Program-made: the position numbers and the translations under genes
Shown here: one piece after another, positions 1-8,234 of the stretch
Position numbering within the stretch: the first letter of the stretch is position 1
How the letters are laid out: each line of letters begins with the position of its first letter
NCBI RefSeq assembly: GCF_011043555.1
Contig: NZ_JAAKGS010000009.1
Coordinates: 124,001-188,000, forward strand
From: Sphingobacterium sp. SGR-19
GTDB taxonomy: Bacteria > Bacteroidota > Bacteroidia > Sphingobacteriales > Sphingobacteriaceae
Length of the DNA: 64,000 nucleotides
Reading direction: 5' to 3'
The notes under the pieces: model-generated
Databases searched by the model: none
Seen by the model: only the letters and a program-made list of their open reading frames with translations
Told to the model about the DNA's origin: nothing

Positions 1-1027
1 CGGGGTTTGATTTCAGATAAATACCACGTTTGCAATATCCACCGAACGTGCAATCCTCTACAAAAACATTTTGTACTCCAGCGGACATTTCGCTTCCGAT
101 GACGACACCATGTAAACCCTTGAAGCGACAATTACGGATGATAATGTTTTCAGACGTAATTCCAGTTTTTCTACCTTCATAATCCCGGCCGGCTTTAATA
201 GCCACATTGTCGTCGGCATTATTAAAATCAATATCTTCAATTAGTATATTCTTGGAATATTCCGGGTCGAATCCATCATTGTTTTTATTGAAGGCATCAA
301 ACTTCACCCTTCTGGCTATAATATTTTCCGATTTTAATAGATGAACACACCAAAATGGTGAGTTAGCTAACGTAACATCTTCTATCAAGATATTTTTACA
401 TTCGAAAAACTGGACGAGATGAGGTCTTAAATAATGCCCTGCTCCAAATACACGTTCTTTTATCGGTGTATCTTCGTGATTCATTTTTCGACTTAGCGTT
501 TGACTTGGTTTTTGCTTTGCATGCCACGTGCTGAATGTGTCCTTTGCATTCCCGTCAATTATACCTTCTCCAATAATCGCGACATTCTCCGCTTGATAGG
601 CATAAATAAAAGGACTGTAGTTATACAGAAATGTTCCCTCCCAACTGGTTAATACAACTGGTAGATAGTCGTCTGGATTTGAACCAAAAACTAATTTCGC
701 TCCTTTTTGTAAGTCGAGCGTGACATTACTTGTTAAATGAATAGGGCCATTTACCAAATAGATCCCGGGTGAAACTACAATTCTTCCACCACCTAATGCT
801 TTGCATTTTTCTAATGCCTTGTCAAAAGCGGGTTTATTATCGGTCAATGAATCACCTGATGCGGCGAAATCATTTAAGTTAATTATATTGGTGGATAAGG
901 GAGGTGCCGTAATTGTTTTTAAAATTTGATCTCGCTTTTGTATTCTTGATTGATTTTCTTTTGCGTTATTATTACAGGAGGAAATTGTCAACATCATTAT
1001 AGTGAAAAAAGAAAGGTTCCTAAACAT
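1..1027 (-). CDS. GH28 polygalacturonase-like lipoprotein (partial, 3' end outside window)
   Basis: Reading frame open from an ATG at 1027 to the window edge; about 342 N-terminal residues are present. The N-terminus is a short hydrophobic signal ending in a lipobox-like ISSC, so an outer-membrane or periplasmic lipoprotein is likely. Next comes a pectate-lyase/GH28 entry region (DFAASGDS, then ALGGGRIVVSPGIY), and then right-handed beta-helix repeats. Catalytic-type GH28 motifs are visible: NNDGFDPE, ADDNVAIKAGR and HGVVIGSEMS, which supply the usual Asp residues and the His. The family hydrolyses galacturonan or related uronic-acid glycans. The exact substrate cannot be told, and the C-terminus (including the RIK-like site) runs off the window. 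No partner genes are visible on this side. Confidence 0.88.
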   Translation of the reverse strand, partial: MFRNLSFFTIMMLTISSCNNNAKENQSRIQKRDQILKTITAPPLSTNIINLNDFAASGDSLTDNKPAFDKALEKCKALGGGRIVVSPGIYLVNGPIHLTSNVTLDLQKGAKLVFGSNPDDYLPVVLTSWEGTFLYNYSPFIYAYQAENVAIIGEGIIDGNAKDTFSTWHAKQKPSQTLSRKMNHEDTPIKERVFGAGHYLRPHLVQFFECKNILIEDVTLANSPFWCVHLLKSENIIARRVKFDAFNKNNDGFDPEYSKNILIEDIDFNNADDNVAIKAGRDYEGRKTGITSENIIIRNCRFKGLHGVVIGSEMSAGVQNVFVEDCTFGGYCKRGIYLKSNP

Positions 1028-1102
1028 AGGCTTTGGATTATTTGAACTGCCATGTCAAAAGTAACATTTCTTATCCGATTTACAGGCAAGTGGCATGAGG
1101 AA

Positions 1103-1312
1103 TTAAAATTTGTGCTTTTGATTATACATTGTATTTATAAAAAATATAACCCCTCCCAAAAACAGAACCGCTCCTGCGATAATAATAACTGGGCCAAGTG
1201 GATCGTGGATGAAGATCCAAGCCAACCGCATGCACATACCGCCGATAAGGATAGCAAATCCCGCTAAGATCAGTTTTTTATTTCTTTTTAACGGATGTCC
1301 TTGTCGTTTCAT
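1103..1312 (-). CDS. small two-helix membrane protein
   Basis: 69-residue protein: a basic N-terminus (KRQGHPLKRNKK), then two hydrophobic helices at roughly residues 14-32 and 38-59, and a short charged tail. This is the layout of a small inner-membrane protein. I do not recognise a named family. It is preferred over the overlapping plus-strand frame at 1052-1267 because its hydrophobic profile and basic leader are protein-like, while the other frame gives a low-complexity polar peptide. It lies between the GH28 gene and the divergent yihY-like gene, with its own start 133 bases from the latter. No function is assigned. Confidence 0.6.
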   Translation of the reverse strand: MKRQGHPLKRNKKLILAGFAILIGGMCMRLAWIFIHDPLGPVIIIAGAVLFLGGVIFFINTMYNQKHKF

Positions 1313-1445
1313 GTTCTATACGAACAATATAGAAGATAAATTGTTGCAAGATTAGTGTTCAGTACGATGCGGTTTATGAAGTTTTCTAAACTTTTGGAAA
1401 GCCGAGTCGTTTATTAATTAAATGTAGATACTTAGTTTATAGCGT

Positions 1446-2414
1446 ATGGCAAAGGATAAAGAAAATATTTTTAAATCCCACTTTACTATTTTAAAGAATA
1501 CGGTATTGGGATTTACGAGTGAAGATAGTTTGAAGTACAGTGCTTCATTGGCGTATTATACCGTCTTTTCATTAGGGCCTATTTTGGTGTTGATGATTTC
1601 GCTTGCTGGAATTTTCTTAGGCGAAGAGGCTATCCAAGGAAAGGTTTTTGAAGAACTGCGTGGGTTCGTGGGAGCAAGTGCAGCTAGTCAGATTCAAGAG
1701 GTTATTAGGAATTTGTCGCTTTCTGGGAAATCAAATATAGCATTGATTATCAGTGCGGTAACATTGTTGCTGGGAGCAACGACAGTCTTTGGCGATATCC
1801 AGAACTCCATTAACAAAATTTGGCATGTACGTCCGAAGGTAAAAAAGGGTTGGCTTAAGATGCTTAAAGATAGACTGCTTTCTTCTTCGTTGGTTATTGG
1901 ACTTGGTTTTCTATTGGTGGTTACGTTGATCATTAATGGAACTATTCTGGCATTTACGGATCGCTTACAGCGATTTTTTCCCGACGCTACGGTAATCTTG
2001 TTTAGTGGGCTTAATTTTTTCCTGTCATTTTGTGTCATTTTTGTTTTGTTCGCCGTGATTTTCAAAGTATTGCCGGATGTTAATATACAATGGCGTACCG
2101 TGAGATCTGGCGCACTGTTTACGGTGTTGCTTTTTGTGTTTGGGCGTTTCTTGATTGGTATTTATATTGAAAGCTCAGACACAGAATCCACATATGGAGC
2201 AGCTAGTTCGATAGTGCTGATTTTATTATGGGTTTACTATACGGCAGCTATCTTATATCTAGGGGCTATCTATACGCGGGAGTATGCTACATATAAAGGC
2301 GTACCGATAGAACCTTCAGAATTTGCGGTACATATAGAGGTAAAAGAAATCGAACGAGAAGTGAATGAGATCCCCCCAGCACCTTTAACCAATGAAGAAA
2401 AAAATGTTAAGTAA
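1446..2414 (+). CDS. YihY/BrkB family inner-membrane protein
   Basis: 322 residues, the usual length for the YihY/virulence factor BrkB family (formerly called ribonuclease BN by mistake). Family marks include SLAYYTVFSLGP near the N-terminus, a helix-rich core with about six membrane segments, WHVRPKVKKGW in a cytoplasmic loop, and the late YGAASSIVLILLWVYYTA stretch. The C-terminal 35 residues are hydrophilic and charged. The role of the family is unsettled; transport or lipid-related functions have been proposed. It is followed after 40 bases by the acidic protein gene on the same strand, so the two may be co-transcribed. Confidence 0.9.
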   Translation: MAKDKENIFKSHFTILKNTVLGFTSEDSLKYSASLAYYTVFSLGPILVLMISLAGIFLGEEAIQGKVFEELRGFVGASAASQIQEVIRNLSLSGKSNIALIISAVTLLLGATTVFGDIQNSINKIWHVRPKVKKGWLKMLKDRLLSSSLVIGLGFLLVVTLIINGTILAFTDRLQRFFPDATVILFSGLNFFLSFCVIFVLFAVIFKVLPDVNIQWRTVRSGALFTVLLFVFGRFLIGIYIESSDTESTYGAASSIVLILLWVYYTAAILYLGAIYTREYATYKGVPIEPSEFAVHIEVKEIEREVNEIPPAPLTNEEKNVK

Positions 2415-2454
2415 AAGATAAGTTATTGGTCAAAACGAATAAAATCATATCAAT

Positions 2455-2745
2455 ATGCAAGATTCAAGAAAACATAGATCCGAAGAAGAAGAGGATAAGG
2501 ACCTTCCGGGATATCCTCATTATCCCGAAAATGAAGATATCTTTGAACAGGAAGAGCGGATTTTGAGTGATCGGGTAGGGCAGGAAGAAGAGGAAAGGGG
2601 ACGCTCGTTAGACGAAGGGCTGGATGTGCCCGGATCCGAACTGGACGATGCCGAAGAGGAAATAGGCTCAGAAGACGAGGAAAATAACTATTATAGTCTG
2701 GGCGGGGACAATCACGAAGATCTGGAGCTGGGCGATGATTTTTAG
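2455..2745 (+). CDS. conserved acidic hypothetical protein
   Basis: 96 residues, very acidic (runs of Glu and Asp), no signal peptide, no membrane helix and probably disordered. The second half, DVPGSELDDAEEEIGSEDEE followed by NNYYSLGGDNH, is the part I recognise from small conserved proteins across Bacteroidota; the first half is less constrained. No function is known to me. The ATG at 2455 follows the yihY-like gene by 40 bases on the same strand. It could bind a basic partner or nucleic-acid-binding protein, but that is speculation. Confidence 0.75.
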   Translation: MQDSRKHRSEEEEDKDLPGYPHYPENEDIFEQEERILSDRVGQEEEERGRSLDEGLDVPGSELDDAEEEIGSEDEENNYYSLGGDNHEDLELGDDF

Positions 2746-2825
2746 ATATCTGTATTTTTTGTCATTTGTTCAGGTTTGTTAGGATGTGAAGCATAAGAAG
2801 GAATAGTTTTTTTCTAAATAATTTT

Positions 2826-2833
2826 TACCTTTG
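2826..2833 (+). promoter_or_regulatory. TAnnTTTG -7 element upstream of the PurF-like gene
   Basis: TACCTTTG matches the Bacteroidota -7 consensus and is followed by GCAGC; it lies 17 bases before the ATG at 2851. No clear -33 TTTG is seen at the expected spacing, so this is a half-supported promoter. Confidence 0.45.
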
Positions 2834-2850
2834 CAGCATCAATTCAAGCT

Positions 2851-4761
2851 ATGAGTGACGCAATAAAACATGAGTGCGGAATAGCACTTGTTCGATTACT
2901 AAAACCCCTGTCTTATTATCAAGAAAAATATGGTACGCCCTATTATGGCATCAATAAAATGTATCTTCTCATGGAGAAGCAGCATAATCGAGGCCAAGAT
3001 GGAGCAGGTATAGCCACTATTAAATTTGATGTACAGCCTGGTCATCGCTATATTTCCCGGTATCGTGCGATGGGTTCATCTGCAGTAGCGGATATTTTTG
3101 AATACATACAGAAGAAATTCGCAGCGGTAAATAAGGCGTATCCGGTAGAGTCTAAAGATACTAAATGGCTCAAGCAACATGTAAGTTTTACGGGGGAAGT
3201 GCTATTAGGACATTTACGTTATGGAACTCATGGCAAAAACAGTATCGAAAGTTGTCACCCGTTCCTTCGCCAGAATAACTGGATGAGTCGGAATCTCGTC
3301 GTTGCGGGTAACTTCAACATGACGAATGTTGATGAACTGTTGCAACAGTTATACGAATTAGGTCAACATCCAAAAGAGCAAGCAGACACGGTTACGGTGT
3401 TGGAGAAAATCGGACACTTTCTGGATGATGAAAATCAGGAACTGTTCGATAAGTTCAAAGAAGAAGGACATTCTAATATTGAAATAAGTGCATTGATAGC
3501 CAAAAATATCGATGTCGCCAAAATACTGACCCGTTCGGCGAAGACTTGGGATGGCGGATATACTATTGCCGGAATTTTTGGACATGGAGATGCTTTCGTA
3601 ATGCGTGACCCTGCAGGCATACGCCCGGCTTTTTATTATCAAGATGATGAAGTACTTGTTGTAACTTCTGAACGTCCGGTTATCCAAACGGCTTTTAATA
3701 TACCATTGGAAGCGGTTAAAGAGATTAAACCGGGACATGCATTGATAGCTAAAAAAGATGGAACGATTACGGAAGAAATGTTCCGCCAGCCAGTAGAGCA
3801 GAAATCGTGTTCTTTTGAACGTATTTATTTCTCCAGAGGTTCGGATGCTGATATTTACAAAGAACGTAAGGAATTGGGTCGTCTATTGTGTCCACAAGTG
3901 TTGAGAGCAGTAGACAATGACATCAAGAATACGGTATTTTCGTTTATCCCAAATACAGCAGAAGTATCATATTACGGGATGATGGAGGGAATAAATACCT
4001 ACGTACGAAACTATCAGAAAGACGTGTTGTTAAATCGTGCTGATAAGATTTCAGATCAAGAACTGGAAGAAATGATTAACATTACACCACGTTTCGAGAA
4101 GCTGAATGTTAAAGATGCCAAATTGCGTACATTTATTACACAGGATGCGGATCGTACGGATATGGTACAACACGTTTATGATACCACTTATGGTATTGTG
4201 CAGAATGATGTTGACACCATTGTAGCTATCGATGATTCCATTGTGCGCGGAACGACGCTGAAGCAAAGTATCTTGACGATTTTAGATAGATTGCATCCGA
4301 AAAAAATTGTTATTGTTTCCTCTGCTCCCCAAATTCGGTATCCGGATTGTTACGGTATCGATATGTCGAGAATGGGTGAATTCGTAGCGTTTGAGGCAGC
4401 AATAAATTTGTTGAAAAGCAGCGGAATGGCGCATATCATTGATGAAGTATATCAAAAATGTTTAGCTTCCTTAACAATGCCGAAAGATCAAGTAGAGAAC
4501 TATGTGAAGGCTATTTACGAGCCATTTACGGATGAAGAAATCTCTGCAGAGATCGCCAGAATTATTCGTCCACATCATTTAGGAGCAGAATTGGAAGTTG
4601 TCTATCAAACATTAGACAATTTACATAATGCCTGTCCGAATCATTTAGGTGATTGGTACTTTTCGGGCGATTATCCGACACCGGGAGGAAACAAAGTGGT
4701 CAACAGAGCCTTTATGAATTGGGTAGAAGGTAAAAACGTACGGGCTTATTTTAGTAGCTAG
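2851..4761 (+). CDS. PurF-like amidophosphoribosyltransferase, long Bacteroidota form
   Basis: 636 residues, about 130 longer than E. coli PurF. It has an N-terminal class II glutaminase domain with the putative nucleophile Cys9 (HECGIAL, so a short propeptide would be removed), then HNRGQDGAGIAT, GHLRYGTHG and RDPAGIRPAFYY. The C-terminal half is a phosphoribosyltransferase domain with the PRPP loop IVAIDDSIVRGTT. The canonical reaction is PRPP plus glutamine to phosphoribosylamine, the first step of purine synthesis. Two features are unlike canonical PurF: the PVPDSG-type segment reads IPNTAEVSYYG, and the NRYVGRTFI segment is reduced to KLRTFI. It may therefore be a paralog with a shifted role rather than the main PurF. 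No other pur genes are nearby, so I leave the symbol blank. Confidence 0.85.
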   Translation: MSDAIKHECGIALVRLLKPLSYYQEKYGTPYYGINKMYLLMEKQHNRGQDGAGIATIKFDVQPGHRYISRYRAMGSSAVADIFEYIQKKFAAVNKAYPVESKDTKWLKQHVSFTGEVLLGHLRYGTHGKNSIESCHPFLRQNNWMSRNLVVAGNFNMTNVDELLQQLYELGQHPKEQADTVTVLEKIGHFLDDENQELFDKFKEEGHSNIEISALIAKNIDVAKILTRSAKTWDGGYTIAGIFGHGDAFVMRDPAGIRPAFYYQDDEVLVVTSERPVIQTAFNIPLEAVKEIKPGHALIAKKDGTITEEMFRQPVEQKSCSFERIYFSRGSDADIYKERKELGRLLCPQVLRAVDNDIKNTVFSFIPNTAEVSYYGMMEGINTYVRNYQKDVLLNRADKISDQELEEMINITPRFEKLNVKDAKLRTFITQDADRTDMVQHVYDTTYGIVQNDVDTIVAIDDSIVRGTTLKQSILTILDRLHPKKIVIVSSAPQIRYPDCYGIDMSRMGEFVAFEAAINLLKSSGMAHIIDEVYQKCLASLTMPKDQVENYVKAIYEPFTDEEISAEIARIIRPHHLGAELEVVYQTLDNLHNACPNHLGDWYFSGDYPTPGGNKVVNRAFMNWVEGKNVRAYFSS

Positions 4762-4857
4762 TTCGAGAGTCGTGACTCATAATTTATGACTTTTATGAAT
4801 TACCGATCACGAATCGCGATTTTTACTTTTTAATTTTAGCTTTTTAATTTGTTTTCA

Positions 4858-4865
4858 TATCTTTG
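4858..4865 (+). promoter_or_regulatory. TAnnTTTG -7 element for rplU-rpmA
   Basis: TATCTTTG followed by GCAGC, 37 bases before the rplU start. A weak TTTA lies about 20 bases upstream in place of the -33 TTTG. Position and motif fit a promoter for the two ribosomal protein genes. Confidence 0.5.
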
Positions 4866-4902
4866 CAGCTTATTAAATATTAACAAATTATATTAAACAA
4901 CA

Positions 4903-5214
4903 ATGTACGCAATAGTAAATATAGCAGGACAGCAATTTAAGGTTGCAAAAGACCAGTATCTTTTTGTGCACCGTTTACAAGGAGATGAAGGCGCTAGTAT
5001 TGAATTTGACAATGTATTGTTAGCGGAAGATGCCGGTAAATTCACGGTAGGTACGCCTTCTATCGAAGGAGCGAAAGTTTCAGCTACGATTTTGTCTCAT
5101 TTAAAAGGTGATAAAGTTATCGTTTTCAAAAAGAAACGTCGTAAAGGCTACAAAAAGAAAAACGGTCACCGTCAGCAATTTACCAAAATTCAAATTACAG
5201 GTATTAGCCTGTAA
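4903..5214 (+). CDS. rplU: 50S ribosomal protein bL21
   Basis: 103 residues, the family's standard length. It starts MYAIVNIAGQQFKVAKDQ and contains the basic KKKRRKGYKKKNGHRQ stretch and the ending QIQITGI-like sequence expected of bL21, which binds 23S rRNA in the large subunit. It is followed 80 bases later by rpmA, the usual pair. There is no Shine-Dalgarno sequence upstream (AT-rich leader ending in AACAACA), which is normal for Bacteroidota. Confidence 0.98.
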   Translation: MYAIVNIAGQQFKVAKDQYLFVHRLQGDEGASIEFDNVLLAEDAGKFTVGTPSIEGAKVSATILSHLKGDKVIVFKKKRRKGYKKKNGHRQQFTKIQITGISL

Positions 5215-5294
5215 AGGGCAAGTAAAGGCGATATCGCTTTTGGTTTAGAAAAAGAATTTTTAATCTGACTTTACGTCATAAATTAAGATAAAAA

Positions 5295-5561
5295 ATGGCA
5301 CACAAAAAAGGTGCGGGTAGTTCTAAGAACGGCCGTGAGTCACACAGTAAGAGATTAGGCGTTAAAATTTTTGGTGGTCAACAAGCTATCGCCGGTAACA
5401 TTATCGTTCGTCAGCGTGGTACAAAACACAACCCAGATAAAAATGTTGGTATAGGTAAAGATCATACCTTGCATGCTTTAGTTGATGGTACCGTTGTTTT
5501 TCGCAAAAAAGCCGACAATAAATCTTATGTATCCGTAATTCCTGCTGAACAAGCAAACTAA
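5295..5561 (+). CDS. rpmA: 50S ribosomal protein bL27
   Basis: 88 residues, starting MAHKKGAGSSKNGRESHSKR and continuing with VRQRGTKHNPDKNVGIGKD, both diagnostic for bL27. This protein reaches toward the peptidyl-transferase centre. The N-terminus begins directly with AHKKG, so there is no cleavable leader of the Firmicutes type. It is second in the rplU-rpmA operon, and a strong intrinsic terminator follows 30 bases after the stop codon. Confidence 0.98.
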   Translation: MAHKKGAGSSKNGRESHSKRLGVKIFGGQQAIAGNIIVRQRGTKHNPDKNVGIGKDHTLHALVDGTVVFRKKADNKSYVSVIPAEQAN

Positions 5562-5590
5562 GTTTTATTGTAATACCGAGAAATTGGAAA

Positions 5591-5621
5591 GCCGTTGAGT
5601 GTACACTCAACGGCTTTTTTG
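5591..5621 (+). terminator. rho-independent terminator of rplU-rpmA
   Basis: A 24-base perfect palindrome at 5591-5614 (arms GCCGTTGAGTGT and ACACTCAACGGC) followed at once by a run of six T residues. Confidence 0.92.
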
Positions 5622-5652
5622 TGTTGGAACTTAAGCCTTTTCCAAGAAGACT

Positions 5653-5683
5653 AAAAAATAGAGACGTAATGTTATTACGTCTC
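5653..5683 (-). terminator. rho-independent terminator of queA
   Basis: Arms GAGACGTAAT (5661-5670) and ATTACGTCTC (5674-5683) make a 10-bp stem with a 3-base loop. Read on the minus strand it is followed by TATTTTTT (5653-5660). It sits 26 bases past the queA stop codon. Confidence 0.88.
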
Positions 5684-5708
5684 CATGGTAAAAACAATAT
5701 TATCGTGA

Positions 5709-6758
5709 CTAGATAATCAACATCGCGTCACCATAAGAATAAAATCTATATTTTTCTTTCACGGCTACTTCATAAGCATTCATAATATTTTCGTATCCGC
5801 CAAATGCTGCAATCATCACTAGAAGAGTCGACTCTGGTGTATGGAAGTTTGTGATCATCGAATTTGCTATGCTAAAATCATAAGGCGGATAGATGAATTT
5901 ACTCGTCCAATCGTTTGCTGCTTTAAGGTGCTTGTCTGCCGAAACAGATGATTCAATAGCACGCATAGATGTCGTTCCGACTGCACAGACACGCCTTTTT
6001 TCGTCGATACCCTTATTCACTGTGCGGGCAGCGTCCTCACTGATAATGAATTGTTCGGAGTCCATCTTGTGCTTGGTTAGATCTTCCACTTCTACGGTAC
6101 GGAAAGTTCCCAGCCCTACATGTAGCGTCACTTCTGCAAATTCAACTCCTTTTAATTCCAGTCGTTTCATCAATTCACGTGAGAAATGGAGTCCCGCAGT
6201 AGGTGCAGCGACAGCTCCCTCGTTTTTGGCATAAATTGTTTGATAACGGAATTTATCTTCTGGTGTTGCCTTACGTTTTATATATTTTGGAAGCGGGGTT
6301 TCACCTAAAATTTCAATGTTACGGCGAAATTCTTCATCAGTACCGTCAAAAAGAAAACGAATGGTACGACCACGTGAAGTAGTATTGTCTACGACCTCAG
6401 CGACCAATAGATCTTCCTCACCAAAATATAACTTATTGCCTACGCGTATTTTACGTGCCGGGTCAACCAATACGTCCCACAAGCGTAGTTCTTTGTTTAA
6501 TTCTCTTAACAAGAACACCTCAATCGTCGCTCCGGTTTTTTCCTTATTCCCATACATACGAGCAGGAAATACTTTGGTATTATTTAAAATCATGACGTCT
6601 TTGTCGTCGAAATAATCCAATACGTCCTTGAAAATTTTGTGTTCTATCTTTCCTGAATCACGATGTAAAACCATTAGACGTGATTCATCACGCTGTTCTG
6701 ATGGTTCAGTTGCCAACAATGATTCCGGTAAATTGAATTTAAACTGTGATAATTTCAT
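5709..6758 (-). CDS. queA: tRNA preQ1(34) S-adenosylmethionine ribosyltransferase-isomerase
   Basis: 349 residues, full length for QueA, which moves the ribosyl part of SAM onto preQ1 at tRNA position 34 to make epoxyqueuosine. Diagnostic stretches are FNLPESLLATEPSEQRDESR at the N-terminus (with one extra residue between), NNTKVFPARMYG, KYIKRKATPEDKFRYQTIYA (20 residues), the active-site GAVAAPTAGLHFS and HVGLGTF, and the C-terminal SMITNFHTPESTLLVMIAAF. It stands alone on the minus strand, has its own terminator and is divergent from the MacB-like permease gene. No other queuosine genes are in the window. Confidence 0.97.
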   Translation of the reverse strand: MKLSQFKFNLPESLLATEPSEQRDESRLMVLHRDSGKIEHKIFKDVLDYFDDKDVMILNNTKVFPARMYGNKEKTGATIEVFLLRELNKELRLWDVLVDPARKIRVGNKLYFGEEDLLVAEVVDNTTSRGRTIRFLFDGTDEEFRRNIEILGETPLPKYIKRKATPEDKFRYQTIYAKNEGAVAAPTAGLHFSRELMKRLELKGVEFAEVTLHVGLGTFRTVEVEDLTKHKMDSEQFIISEDAARTVNKGIDEKRRVCAVGTTSMRAIESSVSADKHLKAANDWTSKFIYPPYDFSIANSMITNFHTPESTLLVMIAAFGGYENIMNAYEVAVKEKYRFYSYGDAMLII

Positions 6759-6792
6759 CTAATTACTTTTTTTTATCTATTGATGAGAGCTC

Positions 6793-6809
6793 TCCCGACA
6801 ACGTCGGGA
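6793..6809. other. short perfect hairpin between queA and the permease gene
   Basis: TCCCGAC, loop AAC, GTCGGGA. The stem has no T-run on either side, so it is not a standard terminator. It lies in the queA 5' leader if the -7 element at 6893-6900 is used, and could act at RNA level there. Confidence 0.5.
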
Positions 6810-6892
6810 TCGGTTTCATTTTCTACTTCGATATATTTTGTTCTGTTTGAAACCTTAACAATTCAGTTCGGTTTGGGTTTCAAAAATGCTTA

Positions 6893-6900
6893 CAAAGTTA
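6893..6900 (-). promoter_or_regulatory. TAnnTTTG -7 element for queA
   Basis: On the minus strand this reads TAACTTTG, 135 bases before the queA start. A TTTG occurs only 12 bases further up rather than about 19, so the -33 element is not convincing. Confidence 0.4.
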
Positions 6901-6979
6901 AGTATAATAAAACAAAAAAATGCATTTTTGTCCTGTATAACTTGTTTCACGAAAAAAATCTCTATTTTTATCAGCATAT

Positions 6980-8227
6980 ATGTTTTTGACCCTTACGCTT
7001 ATCAAAGAAAGCTTTTTATTTGCGCTATCTGCTTTACGGGATAATCGCACTCGTACGCTATTGTCTTTGTTGGGTGTAACTATTGGAATCATGACGATTA
7101 TTGGTGTCTTTTCTGCTGTGGACACCTTGAGAAATAACCTGGAGGAATCCGTTCGCAAAATAGGAAGCCGAACGCTATATGTGGAGAAGTGGCCGTGGGG
7201 AGGTGAAGGAGAATATCCTTGGTGGAAATATATTAATCGTCCGGAACCAAAATACGCAGATTTTGAATCAGTGAAAAATAGAATGACGACGGCAGAAGAA
7301 GTAGCCTATTCCATTAATATCCCTAATTCCACAGCAAAATATGGAAATAATTCAGCTTCGAACATCAACGTGACCGCCGTTACGCACGAAATGTATTCAA
7401 TTAGGAATCTGGACGTAATTGATGGGCGTTATTTTACAGAGCAGGAGTCACGTGCTGGTAGTCATAGTGTTATTTTAGGAGCCACCATTGCAGAGGGGTT
7501 ATTTCCCAATACCACTCCTGTTGGTAAATACATTACGTTGTTGGGACGGAAGATGCAGGTAATTGGTGTGTTGAAGAAGGAGGGCTCGGGTGTTCTTATC
7601 AATGTCTCCAATGACGAGGTTGCTTATATACCGTTCACATTGGCTCGTAATCTGGTGAATTACGAACACTATGGTCCCAGTATTGCGATTGAGGTTAAGC
7701 GACAATATTCATTAGACGAGGCCGAAAGTGAGCTCATTGGCATTATGCGATCTGCACGTCGTCTGCCTCCTCAACGTGAAGACAATTTCTCGGTTAATCA
7801 AACAACTCTTATTACTGCACAACTAGACCAGATGTTTGGTATTATTAACCTTGCTGGATTTTTCATTGGTATCTTTTCCATCCTCGTCGGAGGCTTTGGA
7901 ATTGCGAACATTATGTTTGTAAGTGTAAAAGAGCGCACCAATCTTATTGGTATACAAAAAGCATTGGGTGCGAAGCAGTTTTTTATTTTATCCCAATTCT
8001 TGATAGAGAGTATTTTATTGTGCCTTATAGGTGGAGGAATCGGATTGCTGATTGTTTATGGTCTTGCGGCGTTGGTTGGTGTATTAGCTGGTGTAGCCAT
8101 TGTGGTTAGTGTGAAGATGGTTATTCTGACCACCGTATTATCCACGCTTATTGGCTTAATTGCGGGTATAGTGCCCGCTATTCAGGCCGCGAAACTTGAT
8201 CCTGTAGAAGCTATCCGAAGTAAATAG
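6980..8227 (+). CDS. MacB/FtsX-type ABC transporter permease
   Basis: 415 residues with the MacB-family layout: a first membrane helix near residues 25-48 (TLLSLLGVTIGIMTIIGVFSA region), a large periplasmic domain, then three membrane helices from about residue 285 to the end. The FtsX core motif is seen around IANIMFVSVKERTNLIGIQK and LGAK, and the protein ends with the typical PVEAIRSK. Such permeases pair with a separate ATPase to drive export or lipoprotein-related work from the inner membrane. No ATPase gene is adjacent here (queA and an araC-type gene flank it), so the partner must be encoded elsewhere. It ends 7 bases before the convergent araC-type gene. Confidence 0.92.
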   Translation: MFLTLTLIKESFLFALSALRDNRTRTLLSLLGVTIGIMTIIGVFSAVDTLRNNLEESVRKIGSRTLYVEKWPWGGEGEYPWWKYINRPEPKYADFESVKNRMTTAEEVAYSINIPNSTAKYGNNSASNINVTAVTHEMYSIRNLDVIDGRYFTEQESRAGSHSVILGATIAEGLFPNTTPVGKYITLLGRKMQVIGVLKKEGSGVLINVSNDEVAYIPFTLARNLVNYEHYGPSIAIEVKRQYSLDEAESELIGIMRSARRLPPQREDNFSVNQTTLITAQLDQMFGIINLAGFFIGIFSILVGGFGIANIMFVSVKERTNLIGIQKALGAKQFFILSQFLIESILLCLIGGGIGLLIVYGLAALVGVLAGVAIVVSVKMVILTTVLSTLIGLIAGIVPAIQAAKLDPVEAIRSK

Positions 8228-8234
8228 CCCGAAC

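Noticed and set aside
1052..1267. Plus-strand 71-residue frame opposite the small membrane protein
   Set aside because: Polar, low-complexity peptide with no recognisable feature; the minus-strand frame has basic leader and two clean hydrophobic helices.
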